A stretch of 64,000 bases of DNA, taken from positions 124,001 to 188,000 of the forward strand of contig NZ_FMAG01000010.1 in the NCBI RefSeq assembly GCF_900094585.1. The letters are read 5' to 3'. Made by a program: the position numbers and the translations under genes. Source of the stretch: Martinezella multihospitum. GTDB lineage: Bacteria > Pseudomonadota > Alphaproteobacteria > Rhizobiales > Rhizobiaceae. The notes below the pieces were generated by a model. It was not told the origin of the DNA and searched no databases. It saw only the letters and a program-made list of their open reading frames with translations. Of the stretch, positions 27,476 through 36,201 are shown in pieces. How positions within the stretch are numbered: position 1 is the first letter of the stretch; each line of letters begins with the position of its first letter.

Positions 27476-28468
27476 ATGCGTATTGTTGCTTTAGAGGAGC
27501 ATGTAATGCTCCCCGAAATGACCCAACGGATTCCAGCTTCGATTGCCGTAGACGCTGGCTGGGTGCCATCGGGTGGGCATTGGGGGCCTGGACCTCTCAA
27601 CGAGGCACTGGGCGATATACAGGATGGGCGCATCGATGCCATGAATCAGGCAGGGGTAACCCTGCAAGTGCTGTCTGTCATAGGTCCGGGTGCCGAATTG
27701 CTTGCCGGAGAAGAAGGCATAAGCTTCGCGCGTGATTACAACGATCGACTTGCCGCGGCGGTTGAAAGGCATCCAGATCATTTTGCGGCATTCGCTCACT
27801 TGCCTATGAAAGAACCAGCCGCTGCCGCGGACGAACTGGAGCGGTGCGTGGAAAAGCTCGGTTTTCGTGGTGCCTCTATCAATGGGACCACGGATGGTCT
27901 GTTCCTGGACGACCCGCGGTTCGCGCCGATCCTGTCACAGGCCGAGGCGCTCGCCTGTCCGCTATATATTCATCCCGGCCCCCCTCCACGTGCAGTGCGG
28001 GACGTTTATTATGGTGGATTGCCAAGCGAAATCTCATCATATCTGCTGTCGAACGCCGGCTTTGGCTGGCATTCAGAAGTAGCGATTCAAATTCTTCGCC
28101 TGGTGCTGTCCGGCGCACTCGACCGGAATCCAGGACTGAAGCTGATCATTGGTCACATGGGCGAGTTGCTGCCGATGCTGCTCAAACGCGTTGACGAGAC
28201 TTTCGGAACGGTAGCGGAAACAGGACGGCAGCGTACCGTATCTGAGACTATTCTGGATCAGGTGTGGATTACGACCAGTGGCTTCTTCGACACGTCTGCT
28301 TTTCTTGCCGCGCTGACCGCATTCGGCACGGATCGCATCCTGTTTTCAATCGATTATCCCTACGCCACGAACGGCGCTGGCGTGGCGTTTCTGAACAACC
28401 TACCTGTCTCCAAGGCCGACAGAGCACGAATCGCCCACGGAAACGCCGACTCTCTACTCGGCCTATGA
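27476..28468 (+). CDS. Amidohydrolase-family decarboxylase (gamma-resorcylate decarboxylase-like)
   Basis: A 330-residue amidohydrolase-2 protein. The N-terminus VALEEHVMLPEM closely resembles the start of gamma-resorcylate (2,6-dihydroxybenzoate) decarboxylases, with the metal-binding ExH; LYIHPGPPP supplies a histidine ligand and FSIDYPY the aspartate. This branch catalyses non-oxidative, metal-dependent decarboxylation of aromatic acids rather than amide hydrolysis. GGAGAG precedes the ATG. Neighbours are a divergent cupin-AraC regulator and, beyond a convergent TetR gene, a flavin monooxygenase, so an aromatic catabolic role fits. The substrate is not established. Confidence 0.72.
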   Translation: MRIVALEEHVMLPEMTQRIPASIAVDAGWVPSGGHWGPGPLNEALGDIQDGRIDAMNQAGVTLQVLSVIGPGAELLAGEEGISFARDYNDRLAAAVERHPDHFAAFAHLPMKEPAAAADELERCVEKLGFRGASINGTTDGLFLDDPRFAPILSQAEALACPLYIHPGPPPRAVRDVYYGGLPSEISSYLLSNAGFGWHSEVAIQILRLVLSGALDRNPGLKLIIGHMGELLPMLLKRVDETFGTVAETGRQRTVSETILDQVWITTSGFFDTSAFLAALTAFGTDRILFSIDYPYATNGAGVAFLNNLPVSKADRARIAHGNADSLLGL

Positions 28469-28475
28469 AACCCTC

Positions 28476-28507
28476 GATCAAGGAGCCGAACCGGTCGGCC
28501 CTTGATC
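28476..28507. terminator. Terminator-like hairpin between convergent genes
   Basis: GATCAAGG (28476-28483) pairs perfectly with CCTTGATC (28500-28507), and GCCGA/TCGGC continue the stem after a bulged A, about 13 pairs in all. It starts eight bases after the amidohydrolase stop and faces the TetR gene end. T-runs are weak. Confidence 0.55.
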
Positions 28508-28760
28508 AAATATGACGACCCGAAGGGGCCGTTGTGTGCAACAGTAGACGAGATTCGCGTATCTACCTCCAGCAAAGGAAGTCGACAGATCTCTCCTAAA
28601 ACACGAATATCACAGAGGTCAGCATGGGACGCTAACGTGCCAGCAACCTAGTCTGATCGCCATTGCCGCACGTCATGCCGCGCGGGATACGATCGACCGT
28701 CCACATGGTATCCGTCATGAAGCACCTCTCGATGGAAATTGATTAGCGGACGACCGATTG

Positions 28761-29339
28761 TTATTTTCGCTCCAGCCAGCCGTTTCGCAGAACGTCGCTA
28801 AGCACGTCCCGCGTATCTTCCTCTGCGAGCGAGGCTCCGCTTGCCCACGCAATCGCCAGTGCCCCCAAAAAAATATCCCGGCCGGTCACCGTTCGACGTG
28901 CGACCCCGCTTTGCTGTGCAGCATTCAGGATGCGCTCGGTCGTGGCGGTGACGGCATGGCAGGTAGGGGTGAGCGGAGACTCTTGACGGCACGCCGCGCG
29001 TAACGGCTCAGGCAATCCCTCATAAGCCACCATCCAGTCTCCCAAAGCGTCAATCCAGCGCTCGAGCACACGAGCTGGATCCGAATCCTGCGCTTCTATC
29101 TCGACGCGACGACGGTCCAATGCTTCATAATGATCAACCAGGAGCGCGGCGAGTAGAGCGTCCTTGTTCGGAAAATGGCGGTAGAGCGTGCCCGGCCCCA
29201 CCTCGGCCAGCTTTGCGACAGCATCCATCGACACGTCAACACCGTTTGTTCGAAACGCCTGCCTGGCCACGTCGAGTATGTGAGCCCGGTTGTGTCGGGC
29301 GTCTCTGCGAGGCGCAGACGATTTCGGCAACATTTCCAT
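28761..29339 (-). CDS. TetR-family transcriptional repressor
   Basis: A 192-residue repressor. The N-terminal helix-turn-helix reads ILDVARQAFRTNGVDVSMDA then GPGTLYRHFPNKDALLAALL, typical of TetR; the C-terminal ligand domain is unassigned. The ATG at 29339 avoids a poorly supported extension of 11 residues. It is divergent from the monooxygenase gene, and two matching inverted repeats lie between them, making it the likely repressor of the monooxygenase-reductase operon and of itself. Confidence 0.88.
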   Translation of the reverse strand: MEMLPKSSAPRRDARHNRAHILDVARQAFRTNGVDVSMDAVAKLAEVGPGTLYRHFPNKDALLAALLVDHYEALDRRRVEIEAQDSDPARVLERWIDALGDWMVAYEGLPEPLRAACRQESPLTPTCHAVTATTERILNAAQQSGVARRTVTGRDIFLGALAIAWASGASLAEEDTRDVLSDVLRNGWLERK

Positions 29340-29363
29340 ATTTAACCTATAACACTTGATTAT

Positions 29364-29378
29364 CGGAGACACTCTCCG
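29364..29378. promoter_or_regulatory. TetR operator 1
   Basis: CGGAGA-CAC-TCTCCG is a perfect inverted repeat with a three-base spacer, located 25 bases upstream of the TetR start codon. Confidence 0.7.
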
Positions 29379-29394
29379 TATATGACAACGGAAG

Positions 29395-29409
29395 CGGAGA
29401 TACTCTCCA
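29395..29409. promoter_or_regulatory. TetR operator 2
   Basis: CGGAGA-TAC-TCTCCA repeats operator 1 with one mismatch in the last position. The centres are 31 bases apart, about three helical turns, so two dimers could bind one face of the DNA. Confidence 0.68.
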
Positions 29410-29462
29410 TATAGCGTACCACAGACCTATTTAACAGGTTGTTCGGCGGGAACGAGGATAGA

Positions 29463-30785
29463 ATGACGAGACAGATGATAATTGGGATGCATCTGGGCAA
29501 CGGTTACGGGAACCTCCCTGGCGCCTGGCGCGCATCCTCAGTGGATCCCACGAGTTATACAAGTTTCGATGCTAAGGTAAGGCACGCTCAGGCTGCTGAG
29601 CGGGGCAAGCTCCAGTTCCTGTTCCTTCCAGACGGCCCCACCCATGTCGCGGATATCGCCAATGAGCCGCCGAACTTCAACCTCGATGTGATGCTGACCT
29701 TGGCGGCCGTCGCGCGCGAAACCAGTCGGATTGGTCTCATCGCCACCGGCTCGACGACGTTCAACGAACCGTTCAACCTGGCGCGCCAGTTTAAAGCGCT
29801 GGACATTATGAGCCACGGACGGACAGGTTGGAATGCTGTCACTTCGAGCGGCGAAGACGTTGCTGCAAATTACGGAAGACGCCTGCCGTCCAGCTCGGAT
29901 CGCTATGGACGGGCACATGAGACTGTCCAGCTGGTACAAGCGCTTTGGGGCAGCTGGGGCAAGGATGCCTGGGTGCACGACAAGGCAACGGGCCGGTTCG
30001 CGAATGCCGAACAGGTGGTTCCAATCAACATGGGGGGCGAGTTCGTCGCCGCGCGTGGGCCCTTGCACATTCCGCCTTCCGAGCAGGGGCAACCCGTCAT
30101 TTTCCACGCCGGCGGCAGTCCGAACGCTATTGAGTTAGCCGGCCGTTATGCCAGTGGCGTCATCGGCGCTGCGTTCACGATCGATGACGCGCACGCACAG
30201 CGCGCTGCTTTCCGTACTGCGGCCGAACGCGCGGGGCGGGATCCGGACGAGCTCAAGTTCTTCGCCGGGCTCATGACGACGATCGCCTACGATCGACGGG
30301 AAGGTCTCGATCGCCGAATTGCATTGAGTGAACGCACCTTCCCTCAACGGGCGGCGTATCTCGGTCATATGCTCGGCGTGCGCCTTAATCCTGCTCGGCT
30401 CGACGAGCCATTATCGCCCGACCAGTTGGCCAAGGCGCGTCCATCGCCTGGCGATCCACGCTCGGCCCATGCGCTGAAGGTTGTACGCGAAGGTTGGACT
30501 ATACGCGACGTTCTTGCACACGGCGTTATCGACTACCATCCGGTCATTGTTGGACCCGCCATCGAGGCCGCTGACCACATGCAGGAGTGGTTCGAAGCAG
30601 ACGCCGTCGATGGCTTCTGGGTTTCACCGGACATCTATGACGACGGGATAAACGCCTTCGTCGACGGTGTGGTGCCGATCCTGCAGGATCGCGGGCTGTT
30701 CCACCGGGATTATAACGGCGTCACCTTGCGCGAACATCTGGGCGCTCCGGCACAATACGGAACCGACCCGCGCGTTACGCAGTGA
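29463..30785 (+). CDS. FMN-dependent monooxygenase (NtaA/SnaA/DszA group, luciferase-like)
   Basis: A 440-residue two-component flavin monooxygenase of the luciferase-like superfamily. Family marks are the N-terminal GMHLGNGYGNLPGAWR, the GLIATGSTTFNEPFNLARQF strand and the GRTGWNAVTS flavin-pocket segment; the length (about 440) fits NtaA-type enzymes that attack C-N, C-S or C-O bonds using reduced FMN from a separate reductase. The ATG at 29463 follows GAGGATA. It is first in an operon with the NADP-binding protein and is preceded by twin TetR operators. The substrate is unknown. Confidence 0.86.
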   Translation: MTRQMIIGMHLGNGYGNLPGAWRASSVDPTSYTSFDAKVRHAQAAERGKLQFLFLPDGPTHVADIANEPPNFNLDVMLTLAAVARETSRIGLIATGSTTFNEPFNLARQFKALDIMSHGRTGWNAVTSSGEDVAANYGRRLPSSSDRYGRAHETVQLVQALWGSWGKDAWVHDKATGRFANAEQVVPINMGGEFVAARGPLHIPPSEQGQPVIFHAGGSPNAIELAGRYASGVIGAAFTIDDAHAQRAAFRTAAERAGRDPDELKFFAGLMTTIAYDRREGLDRRIALSERTFPQRAAYLGHMLGVRLNPARLDEPLSPDQLAKARPSPGDPRSAHALKVVREGWTIRDVLAHGVIDYHPVIVGPAIEAADHMQEWFEADAVDGFWVSPDIYDDGINAFVDGVVPILQDRGLFHRDYNGVTLREHLGAPAQYGTDPRVTQ

Positions 30786-30831
30786 CGTCAATAACTATCG
30801 ACAGGCACACATTCATCGAAAGGATATGGAC

Positions 30832-31572
30832 ATGAAAATCGGCATTATCGGCGCTGGAAACATCGGTGCTACAATAGCGAAAAAACTGGCAGGAGCCGGG
30901 CACACGGTCAAGCTGGCGGGCTCGAAGGGGCCCGAGGACATCCGCGAGAAAGCTGAGGAGATCGGCACTATTCCGGTCGCCGCTGAGGATGCGGTCAAGG
31001 ACGTTGAGGCAATTATCCTCTCGATCCCGTTCGCGCAGATCCCTAATATCGCTGGCCTGTTTGCACATCTACCGGCGGATGTCGTCGTGATCGACACCGG
31101 TAACTACTATCCCTTCCGCGATGGCAACATTGCGGTGATCGATGAGGGCAAGCCGGAAAGCGTCTGGTCGAGCGAACAGCTTGGTCGGCCGGTGATCAAG
31201 GCGTTTAACGCGCTTCTCGCTGAAACGCTTACCAATGGAGGCACCCCAGAGGGCACAGTCAACCGCATCGCGATACCGGTTGCGGGCGATGACGCACGTG
31301 GAAAAGCGATTGCAAGTAAACTGGTGAACGAAACCGGCTTCGATGCGCTGGATGCCGGAGATCTCGCAAATTCCTGGCGCCAGCAGCCAGGCACGCCCGC
31401 CTATTGCACGGAACTAGCGCTGCCCGAACTCAGGGACGCGCTGTCCAAAGCCAACCAGGCGAGCGCGCCGAAGAACCGCGATGTGCTCATCAAGAGCTTT
31501 ATGGAAGAGACGTCGCCGCTCAGTCACGGGCAGATTGTTGCCCGCAATCGTGAAGTCACTGCCCCAAAGTGA
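30832..31572 (+). CDS. NADPH-dependent F420 reductase-like Rossmann protein
   Basis: A 246-residue protein with N-terminal Rossmann motif GIIGAGNIGATIAKKLAG and the family blocks VVVIDTGNYYPFRDG, LGRPVIKAFNALL and ETGFDALDAGDL. Databases usually call this group NADPH-dependent F420 reductase, but most proteobacteria lack F420, so the real hydride acceptor is uncertain; it could supply reduced flavin to the adjacent monooxygenase or reduce its product. AAAGGA is best spaced for the ATG at 30832. A frameshifted paralogue lies at 1746-2266. Confidence 0.72.
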   Translation: MKIGIIGAGNIGATIAKKLAGAGHTVKLAGSKGPEDIREKAEEIGTIPVAAEDAVKDVEAIILSIPFAQIPNIAGLFAHLPADVVVIDTGNYYPFRDGNIAVIDEGKPESVWSSEQLGRPVIKAFNALLAETLTNGGTPEGTVNRIAIPVAGDDARGKAIASKLVNETGFDALDAGDLANSWRQQPGTPAYCTELALPELRDALSKANQASAPKNRDVLIKSFMEETSPLSHGQIVARNREVTAPK

Positions 31573-31582
31573 TCCCCTGCGC

Positions 31583-31620
31583 CGATCGGGAGGCAGCGAG
31601 CGCCCCCGCCTTCCCGATCG
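31583..31620. terminator. Terminator-like hairpin after the monooxygenase operon
   Basis: CGATCGGGA (31583-31591) pairs perfectly with TCCCGATCG (31612-31620) across a 20-base GC-rich loop, beginning 10 bases after the reductase stop. It is followed by TAAAT rather than a T-run. Confidence 0.45.
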
Positions 31621-31813
31621 TAAATCGAGAGTAAGGTAGCAGACGTGTAAATCGGGCCCCCTGCCTCCGGCCGGGCCTGTTGCAAACTTTCAGTGATGTC
31701 CGCATGACCCCAAAGCGGCGGAAATTTCTCCGGTAATCGTCAACACGCGGTTAACCAAGAAAATTTGCGACAGGGCCCCCCGCCTTCTAGATAATGAGGA
31801 ATGTGCCAATTGT

Positions 31814-32731
31814 TCAGCCTGTGATCGCGCGCCTCGCCATCGTCCAATTCGGGGCTTCGTGAAACAGCTTCTTATATTCGGCCGAAAACCGACCCAGGTG
31901 GTAAAATGAATAGTCCATCGCAACCTGAGTCACGCTGGAGCAAGTTCGGTCCCTCAGCGCCTGCCGTACGGCGTTGAGGCGTGCCATGCGCAGCCATTTG
32001 ATTGGCGGCATCCCCATAACCTCCTTAAAGGCTTGCTGCAGGACCCGAAGACTGACACCCGATGCCTCGCACATGGTGCTCAGCGATGCATCTCCCAGGC
32101 CTGAAGCGTATGCGCTGGCGCAAGCCTTCGTCACTGCGGTCTGTCGGTCAGCCCGCCAAGAACTTGCTCCTGCAAGCAAGGCATCTGCGTTGCACACTGC
32201 TGTCGCGAAATAATCGAGAATTGTTGACTGCGCCGCGGCCGCCGATTGCGTGTCTAAACCATCTTTAGCGGTGTCGATAACCCAGAGGCCGTACTCGATG
32301 AAATCCGACGAAAGGACGATCTGGTGCTGCAAAAGCGGACCTGCGTCGACCTTGAGATCATGTAGATGCGATCGCAATAATTCGATCGGTACGCTGTAGA
32401 TGACAACGTCCGAATCCTGCGTGGTCAGGCCGTGATAGATCTTGTCATGAGTCATCACCACGCTTTTCGACGGCATGCGATGACGCCAGTCGAGGTAGCG
32501 TAGTTTGTCACGGTCGACAGGAAAGGTGAAACCGACCCAACCATCCATCGGTGTTGCCACGTGATGGACACTGACATTCATCCGCTCGCGCGCGAGCTTC
32601 ATGCCGCCGACGTCGACTTCGACAATCGTTCCCTCAAATCGACCTGGCGACATCTGGGTATAGGTCTGCTCCCAGGCGCTCAATAGTCCGGCCTGCTCCA
32701 TGACATCGGCGGCGACGGAATGCCTCAGCAA
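31814..32731 (-). CDS. AraC-family transcriptional regulator
   Basis: A 305-residue regulator with an AraC_binding_2-like sensor and a C-terminal double helix-turn-helix (LSTMCEASGVSLRVLQQAFK, then VTQVAMDYSFYHLGRFSAEY). TTG at 32731 is taken because GGAGA sits six bases upstream; an ATG ten codons later is the alternative. It is divergent from the aminotransferase/amino-acid-uptake genes and has an 18-base palindrome just ahead of it. It is a candidate activator of those genes; the inducer is unknown. Confidence 0.83.
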   Translation of the reverse strand: MLRHSVAADVMEQAGLLSAWEQTYTQMSPGRFEGTIVEVDVGGMKLARERMNVSVHHVATPMDGWVGFTFPVDRDKLRYLDWRHRMPSKSVVMTHDKIYHGLTTQDSDVVIYSVPIELLRSHLHDLKVDAGPLLQHQIVLSSDFIEYGLWVIDTAKDGLDTQSAAAAQSTILDYFATAVCNADALLAGASSWRADRQTAVTKACASAYASGLGDASLSTMCEASGVSLRVLQQAFKEVMGMPPIKWLRMARLNAVRQALRDRTCSSVTQVAMDYSFYHLGRFSAEYKKLFHEAPNWTMARRAITG

Positions 32732-32754
32732 TCTAATCTCCAGGCGAACGCTTG

Positions 32755-32772
32755 TTTTAGTCGAGACTAAAA
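32755..32772. promoter_or_regulatory. 18-base palindrome upstream of araC-type gene
   Basis: TTTTAGTC (32755-32762) and GACTAAAA (32765-32772) are perfect inverted arms around GA. It sits 24 bases before the regulator start codon in a divergent gap, a typical operator place. AraC sites are usually direct repeats, so another dimeric repressor may bind it. Confidence 0.5.
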
Positions 32773-33021
32773 GTGGTGAGCCATCTAAGTCAACATGATC
32801 GAGCGCTTATTTTTTAAACATTGCGAAAGGTCGCCTATAATTCAGGCGCCAAAGAGAGCCTAGCGTACGCTGGTCAGCGTCATCGTTCGTCAAATGGATA
32901 TTGCATCCCGCGTACGGGCATATGATGTCCGGCAGATGCAGCCCTTGGCGACAGGGATGGGCTGCAGGTCTGGTTGTATGGCCTGCGATCTGCTCTGTCG
33001 AACAAATTGAAGAGAATGGAC

Positions 33022-34410
33022 ATGGATCATCTATCCGGCACTAACCCGCTTTCCAATTCCCTGCGTGACCGCGATATCGGACACCTCATTCATCTGGGCA
33101 CAAACCTGGCCGCCCACCAGCAGGATGGACCATTTGTCATTGCAAGGGGCGAGGGCGTCCATATCTTCGACGAAGCCGGGAACCGTTATATAGAGGCGAT
33201 GAGCGGCCTGTGGTGTGCGTCCCTGGGCTTCAACGTGCCGCGACTGCGCGATGCTGCCGCCCGACAGATCGACACGCTCGCCTATTCCCATTTGTTTTTC
33301 TCCCGCTCCCACGACCAGGCAATTCAACTCGCCGAGAAGCTGGTAGAACTGGCGCCGGGCAATCTCAAGAAAGTCCTGTTTTCCAACTCTGGATCTGAGG
33401 CCAACGACGCCGCGATTAAGCTTGTCTGGTATTACCAGAACGCTCGCGGTCTTCCTGAAAAGAAAAAGATCATTGGTCGGATGGGCGGCTATCACGGAAC
33501 CACGATCGCAACCGCCAGTCTTTCGGGCATACCGACAATGCATCGCGGATACGACCTTCCGCTTTCTTTCGTCGAGCACGTCGATTGCCCGCATTACTGG
33601 AAGTATGGTCTCCCAGGCGAGAGCGAAGAGGCCTATGCGCAGCGTCTGGCCGAGGATCTCGAAGCGCGAATCCTACGTGAAGGTGCTCATACCATCGCAG
33701 CGTTCATTGCCGAGCCGATCATCGGCTCCGGTGGTGTCATCATTCCGCCCAAGGGCTATTTCGACCTCATCCTTCCGATCCTGAAACGACACGACATCCT
33801 GTTTATCGCCGACGAAATCATCTGCGGTTTTGGCCGCACCGGCGAATGGTGGGGGTGTGACGTCTTCGGAATAAATCCCGACATCCTGACATGCGGCAAG
33901 CAATTGGCTGCAGGAGTTCAGCCAATATCCGCCACCCTGATGACGGAAGAAATCTTTGACACGGTTTCACGGCAGTCTGCGGAAATCGGCGCCTTCTGGC
34001 ACGGCGTCACCCACGCCGGGCATCCGGTATGCGCGGCCGTCGCCCGCGAGACTATCAGCATCTACGAGGAAGAAGACACGATCGGCCATGTTCGTGCAAT
34101 GGCGCCGATTTTCAAGCAGGGGCTGGAGGCGTTCGCTAGTCACCCGCTCGTCGGCGAAGTACGCGCGATTGGCCTGATGGGGGCCTTGCAATTGGTGTCC
34201 GACAAGGCGTCGAAAGCAGGGTTCTTGCCGAAAACTGCGATCGGCCCGGTCGTGAGGAAGTCCGCGCTCGCCCATGGCCTCGCCTTGCGTGAAGCCGGCG
34301 ATGCGGTCGTGCTGTCGCCGCCCCTGATCATTTCAGCAGATGAGATTCACGCCATGCTTGACCGGCTCAGAGCCACTCTCGATCAAGTCTATTCCGAGCA
34401 AACGCTTTGA
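33022..34410 (+). CDS. Class III (omega) aminotransferase, PLP-dependent
   Basis: A 462-residue PLP enzyme of the omega-amino-acid:pyruvate group, transferring an amino group from an amine or omega-amino acid to an oxo acid. SNSGSEANDAAIKL binds the cofactor phosphate, FIADEIICGFGRTG contains the PLP-nitrogen aspartate, and K293 in TCGKQLAAG forms the internal aldimine. GAAGAG is correctly spaced for the ATG at 33022 rather than the one six bases earlier. The downstream genes encode a polar amino acid importer, so uptake and deamination of one amino compound is likely. Confidence 0.88.
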   Translation: MDHLSGTNPLSNSLRDRDIGHLIHLGTNLAAHQQDGPFVIARGEGVHIFDEAGNRYIEAMSGLWCASLGFNVPRLRDAAARQIDTLAYSHLFFSRSHDQAIQLAEKLVELAPGNLKKVLFSNSGSEANDAAIKLVWYYQNARGLPEKKKIIGRMGGYHGTTIATASLSGIPTMHRGYDLPLSFVEHVDCPHYWKYGLPGESEEAYAQRLAEDLEARILREGAHTIAAFIAEPIIGSGGVIIPPKGYFDLILPILKRHDILFIADEIICGFGRTGEWWGCDVFGINPDILTCGKQLAAGVQPISATLMTEEIFDTVSRQSAEIGAFWHGVTHAGHPVCAAVARETISIYEEEDTIGHVRAMAPIFKQGLEAFASHPLVGEVRAIGLMGALQLVSDKASKAGFLPKTAIGPVVRKSALAHGLALREAGDAVVLSPPLIISADEIHAMLDRLRATLDQVYSEQTL

Positions 34411-34655
34411 TCGAGACCGTCTGGGCGACGCCTGCGGGAGCAAAAGCACTCGATCGACGAAATCGAACGAGTTCGCATATCACGAATAAATTCGCGAAGT
34501 GGATAGTTCACATCGATGAAGCGCACTATCGTCTGATCATTGAGCAGAAGTGCTGAAACAACGGTCCGATCGGAGCAAGGCGCCCCGAAAAGAAGCCAAG
34601 ACGGCATGATTGCACTGGTCGCGTAGTTTAGAAGAACCAGAAAAGGGGATCAAAT

Positions 34656-35420
34656 ATGAAACTAGCACTGCTAACCGCTGCCTTCGGCTTTTTGATAACC
34701 GCTTCCGCCAATGCCGCCGACGGCGACAAAATCAAAGTGGCGGTCGAAGGCGTCTACCCTCCCTTCAGCTTCGTTGAAGGCGGAACACTGAAGGGTTTTG
34801 ACGTCGATATCGGCAAGGCGCTTTGTGAAAAAGCCAAGCTGAGTTGCGAATTCATTGCACAGGAATGGGACGGAATCATTCCTGGCCTGCTGGCAAAGAA
34901 ATATGACGCCATCGTCTCCTCGATGAACATCACCGAAGAGCGCAAGAAAAAGGTCCTGTTCGGGGACAAGTATTACGACACGCCGACGATGTTCGTTGCA
35001 GCCAAATCGGCCAAGATCACCGACACGTCACCGAAGGGCCTCAGCGGCAAGATAGTCGGCGTCCAGGGCTCGACGACGGCGCAGAACTACATGGAAGAGA
35101 AGTACAAGGGCCTCGACTTCAAGACCTATAGCACGATCGACGATGCTCTGAACGACCTGGCCGCGGGGCGGATTGATCTGATGATTTCCGACAAGATACA
35201 GATCAACCAGTGGCTCGAACAGTCTAAGGAAGCCGCGGAATGCTGCGAGTTTGTCGGCAAGGAAATCCGTGATCCGATCCTTGGCGCTGGCAAGGGCGTC
35301 GCCTTCCGCAAGGAGGACGAGGCGCTGAAGGACAAGTTCAATGTCGCACTGAAAGCGATCCTCGCGGACGGCACCTATCAGAAGATCAACGCGAAATATT
35401 TCCCGTTCTCGATCTACTGA
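34656..35420 (+). CDS. Polar amino acid ABC transporter, periplasmic receptor
   Basis: A 254-residue receptor of the lysine/arginine/octopine group (SBP_bac_3). The signal peptide ends at about residue 20 (SANA). KVAVEGVYPPFSFVEGGTLK and GFDVDIGKALCEKAKLSCEF are the ligand-binding family motifs, with two cysteines positioned for the disulphide of this group, and another CC pair further on. AAAAGGGGA precedes the ATG. It is followed by two permease genes but no ATPase gene. Confidence 0.88.
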   Translation: MKLALLTAAFGFLITASANAADGDKIKVAVEGVYPPFSFVEGGTLKGFDVDIGKALCEKAKLSCEFIAQEWDGIIPGLLAKKYDAIVSSMNITEERKKKVLFGDKYYDTPTMFVAAKSAKITDTSPKGLSGKIVGVQGSTTAQNYMEEKYKGLDFKTYSTIDDALNDLAAGRIDLMISDKIQINQWLEQSKEAAECCEFVGKEIRDPILGAGKGVAFRKEDEALKDKFNVALKAILADGTYQKINAKYFPFSIY

Positions 35421-35445
35421 GCACGTCATAGGCCAAGAAATCGGG

Positions 35446-35461
35446 CCCCGGAAATCCGGGG
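35446..35461 (+). promoter_or_regulatory. Stem-loop after the amino acid receptor gene
   Basis: CCCCGG (35446-35451) pairs with CCGGGG (35456-35461) over an AAAT loop, 26 bases after the receptor stop and 36 before the permease start, again between a receptor gene and its permease genes. Confidence 0.6.
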
Positions 35462-35496
35462 TTCGCAGTCCAATCTGCTAAGACGGTGTTGCGAAA

Positions 35497-36201
35497 TTGA
35501 GCGATCTACTTTCCCCTGACGGCTGGGGCTGGCAATTGCTGAAGGGCTTGTGGCTGACGATCAGGCTTGCCCTGACAACCCTTCCGATCGGGCTGGCATC
35601 CGGCCTCCTCCTTGCCTTGCTGATCAACGGCGGCAATGTCTGGCTAGCCAAGATCGCGGTCCTCTTCACTACAGTGTTTCGCTCTCTGCCTGAACTGCTG
35701 ACACTGTTCATTATCTATTTCGGTGGCCAGCAGGCTCTTCAGTACCTGTCTCGCCTCGTCACCGGGCATGAAATCGGTGAAATCAGTGGGTTTCTCGCCG
35801 GCATCATTGCGCTCGGGATCGTGTTCGCGTCTTTCTCCTCGGAAATCTTCGTCGCTGGTCTCCGCGCCATTCCACGTGGCCAGCGTGAGGCTGCTGCAGC
35901 GCTTGGCCTATCGCGCGGGCGCACCTTTCTGAGCGTGATCCTCCCCCAGCTGTGGCGTCTGGTTCTCCCGGGCCTTGGCAATCTATGGTTCGTCCTTTTG
36001 AAGGATACGGCCCTCGTCTCGGTCATCTCGCTCAACGACCTGATGCGCCAAACTCAGTTGGCGGTCGCTAGCACCAAGGAACCACTGTTCTTCTTTGCAA
36101 TCACCTGCCTGATCTACCTGGCCGTCTCACTCCTCTCATCTGGCGCGATCTCCCGGATGGAAGCCAGGGCGAACCGCGGTTACGTTGGAGGCCGAACATG
36201 A
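35497..36201 (+). CDS. Polar amino acid ABC transporter permease 1 (HisQ/OccQ type)
   Basis: A 234-residue His/Glu/Gln/Arg/opine-family permease with five membrane segments; VFRSLPELLTLFIIYFG and the EAA-like loop PRGQREAAAALGLSRG are diagnostic. The frame begins with TTG at 35497 and has no nearby ATG, with a weak ribosome-binding site, so translation may depend on upstream coupling. It overlaps the next permease by four bases. It pairs with the second permease to form the channel. Confidence 0.87.
   Translation: MSDLLSPDGWGWQLLKGLWLTIRLALTTLPIGLASGLLLALLINGGNVWLAKIAVLFTTVFRSLPELLTLFIIYFGGQQALQYLSRLVTGHEIGEISGFLAGIIALGIVFASFSSEIFVAGLRAIPRGQREAAAALGLSRGRTFLSVILPQLWRLVLPGLGNLWFVLLKDTALVSVISLNDLMRQTQLAVASTKEPLFFFAITCLIYLAVSLLSSGAISRMEARANRGYVGGRT

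Noticed and set aside
30832-31572. Evidence that the organism makes coenzyme F420
   Set aside because: The family name alone is not evidence; no F420 synthesis gene is in the window and the family is widespread in F420-free bacteria.
34380-34413. CGATCAA/TTGATCG inverted repeat around the aminotransferase stop
   Set aside because: Seven pairs with a 20-base loop overlapping the coding end; too weak to call a terminator.
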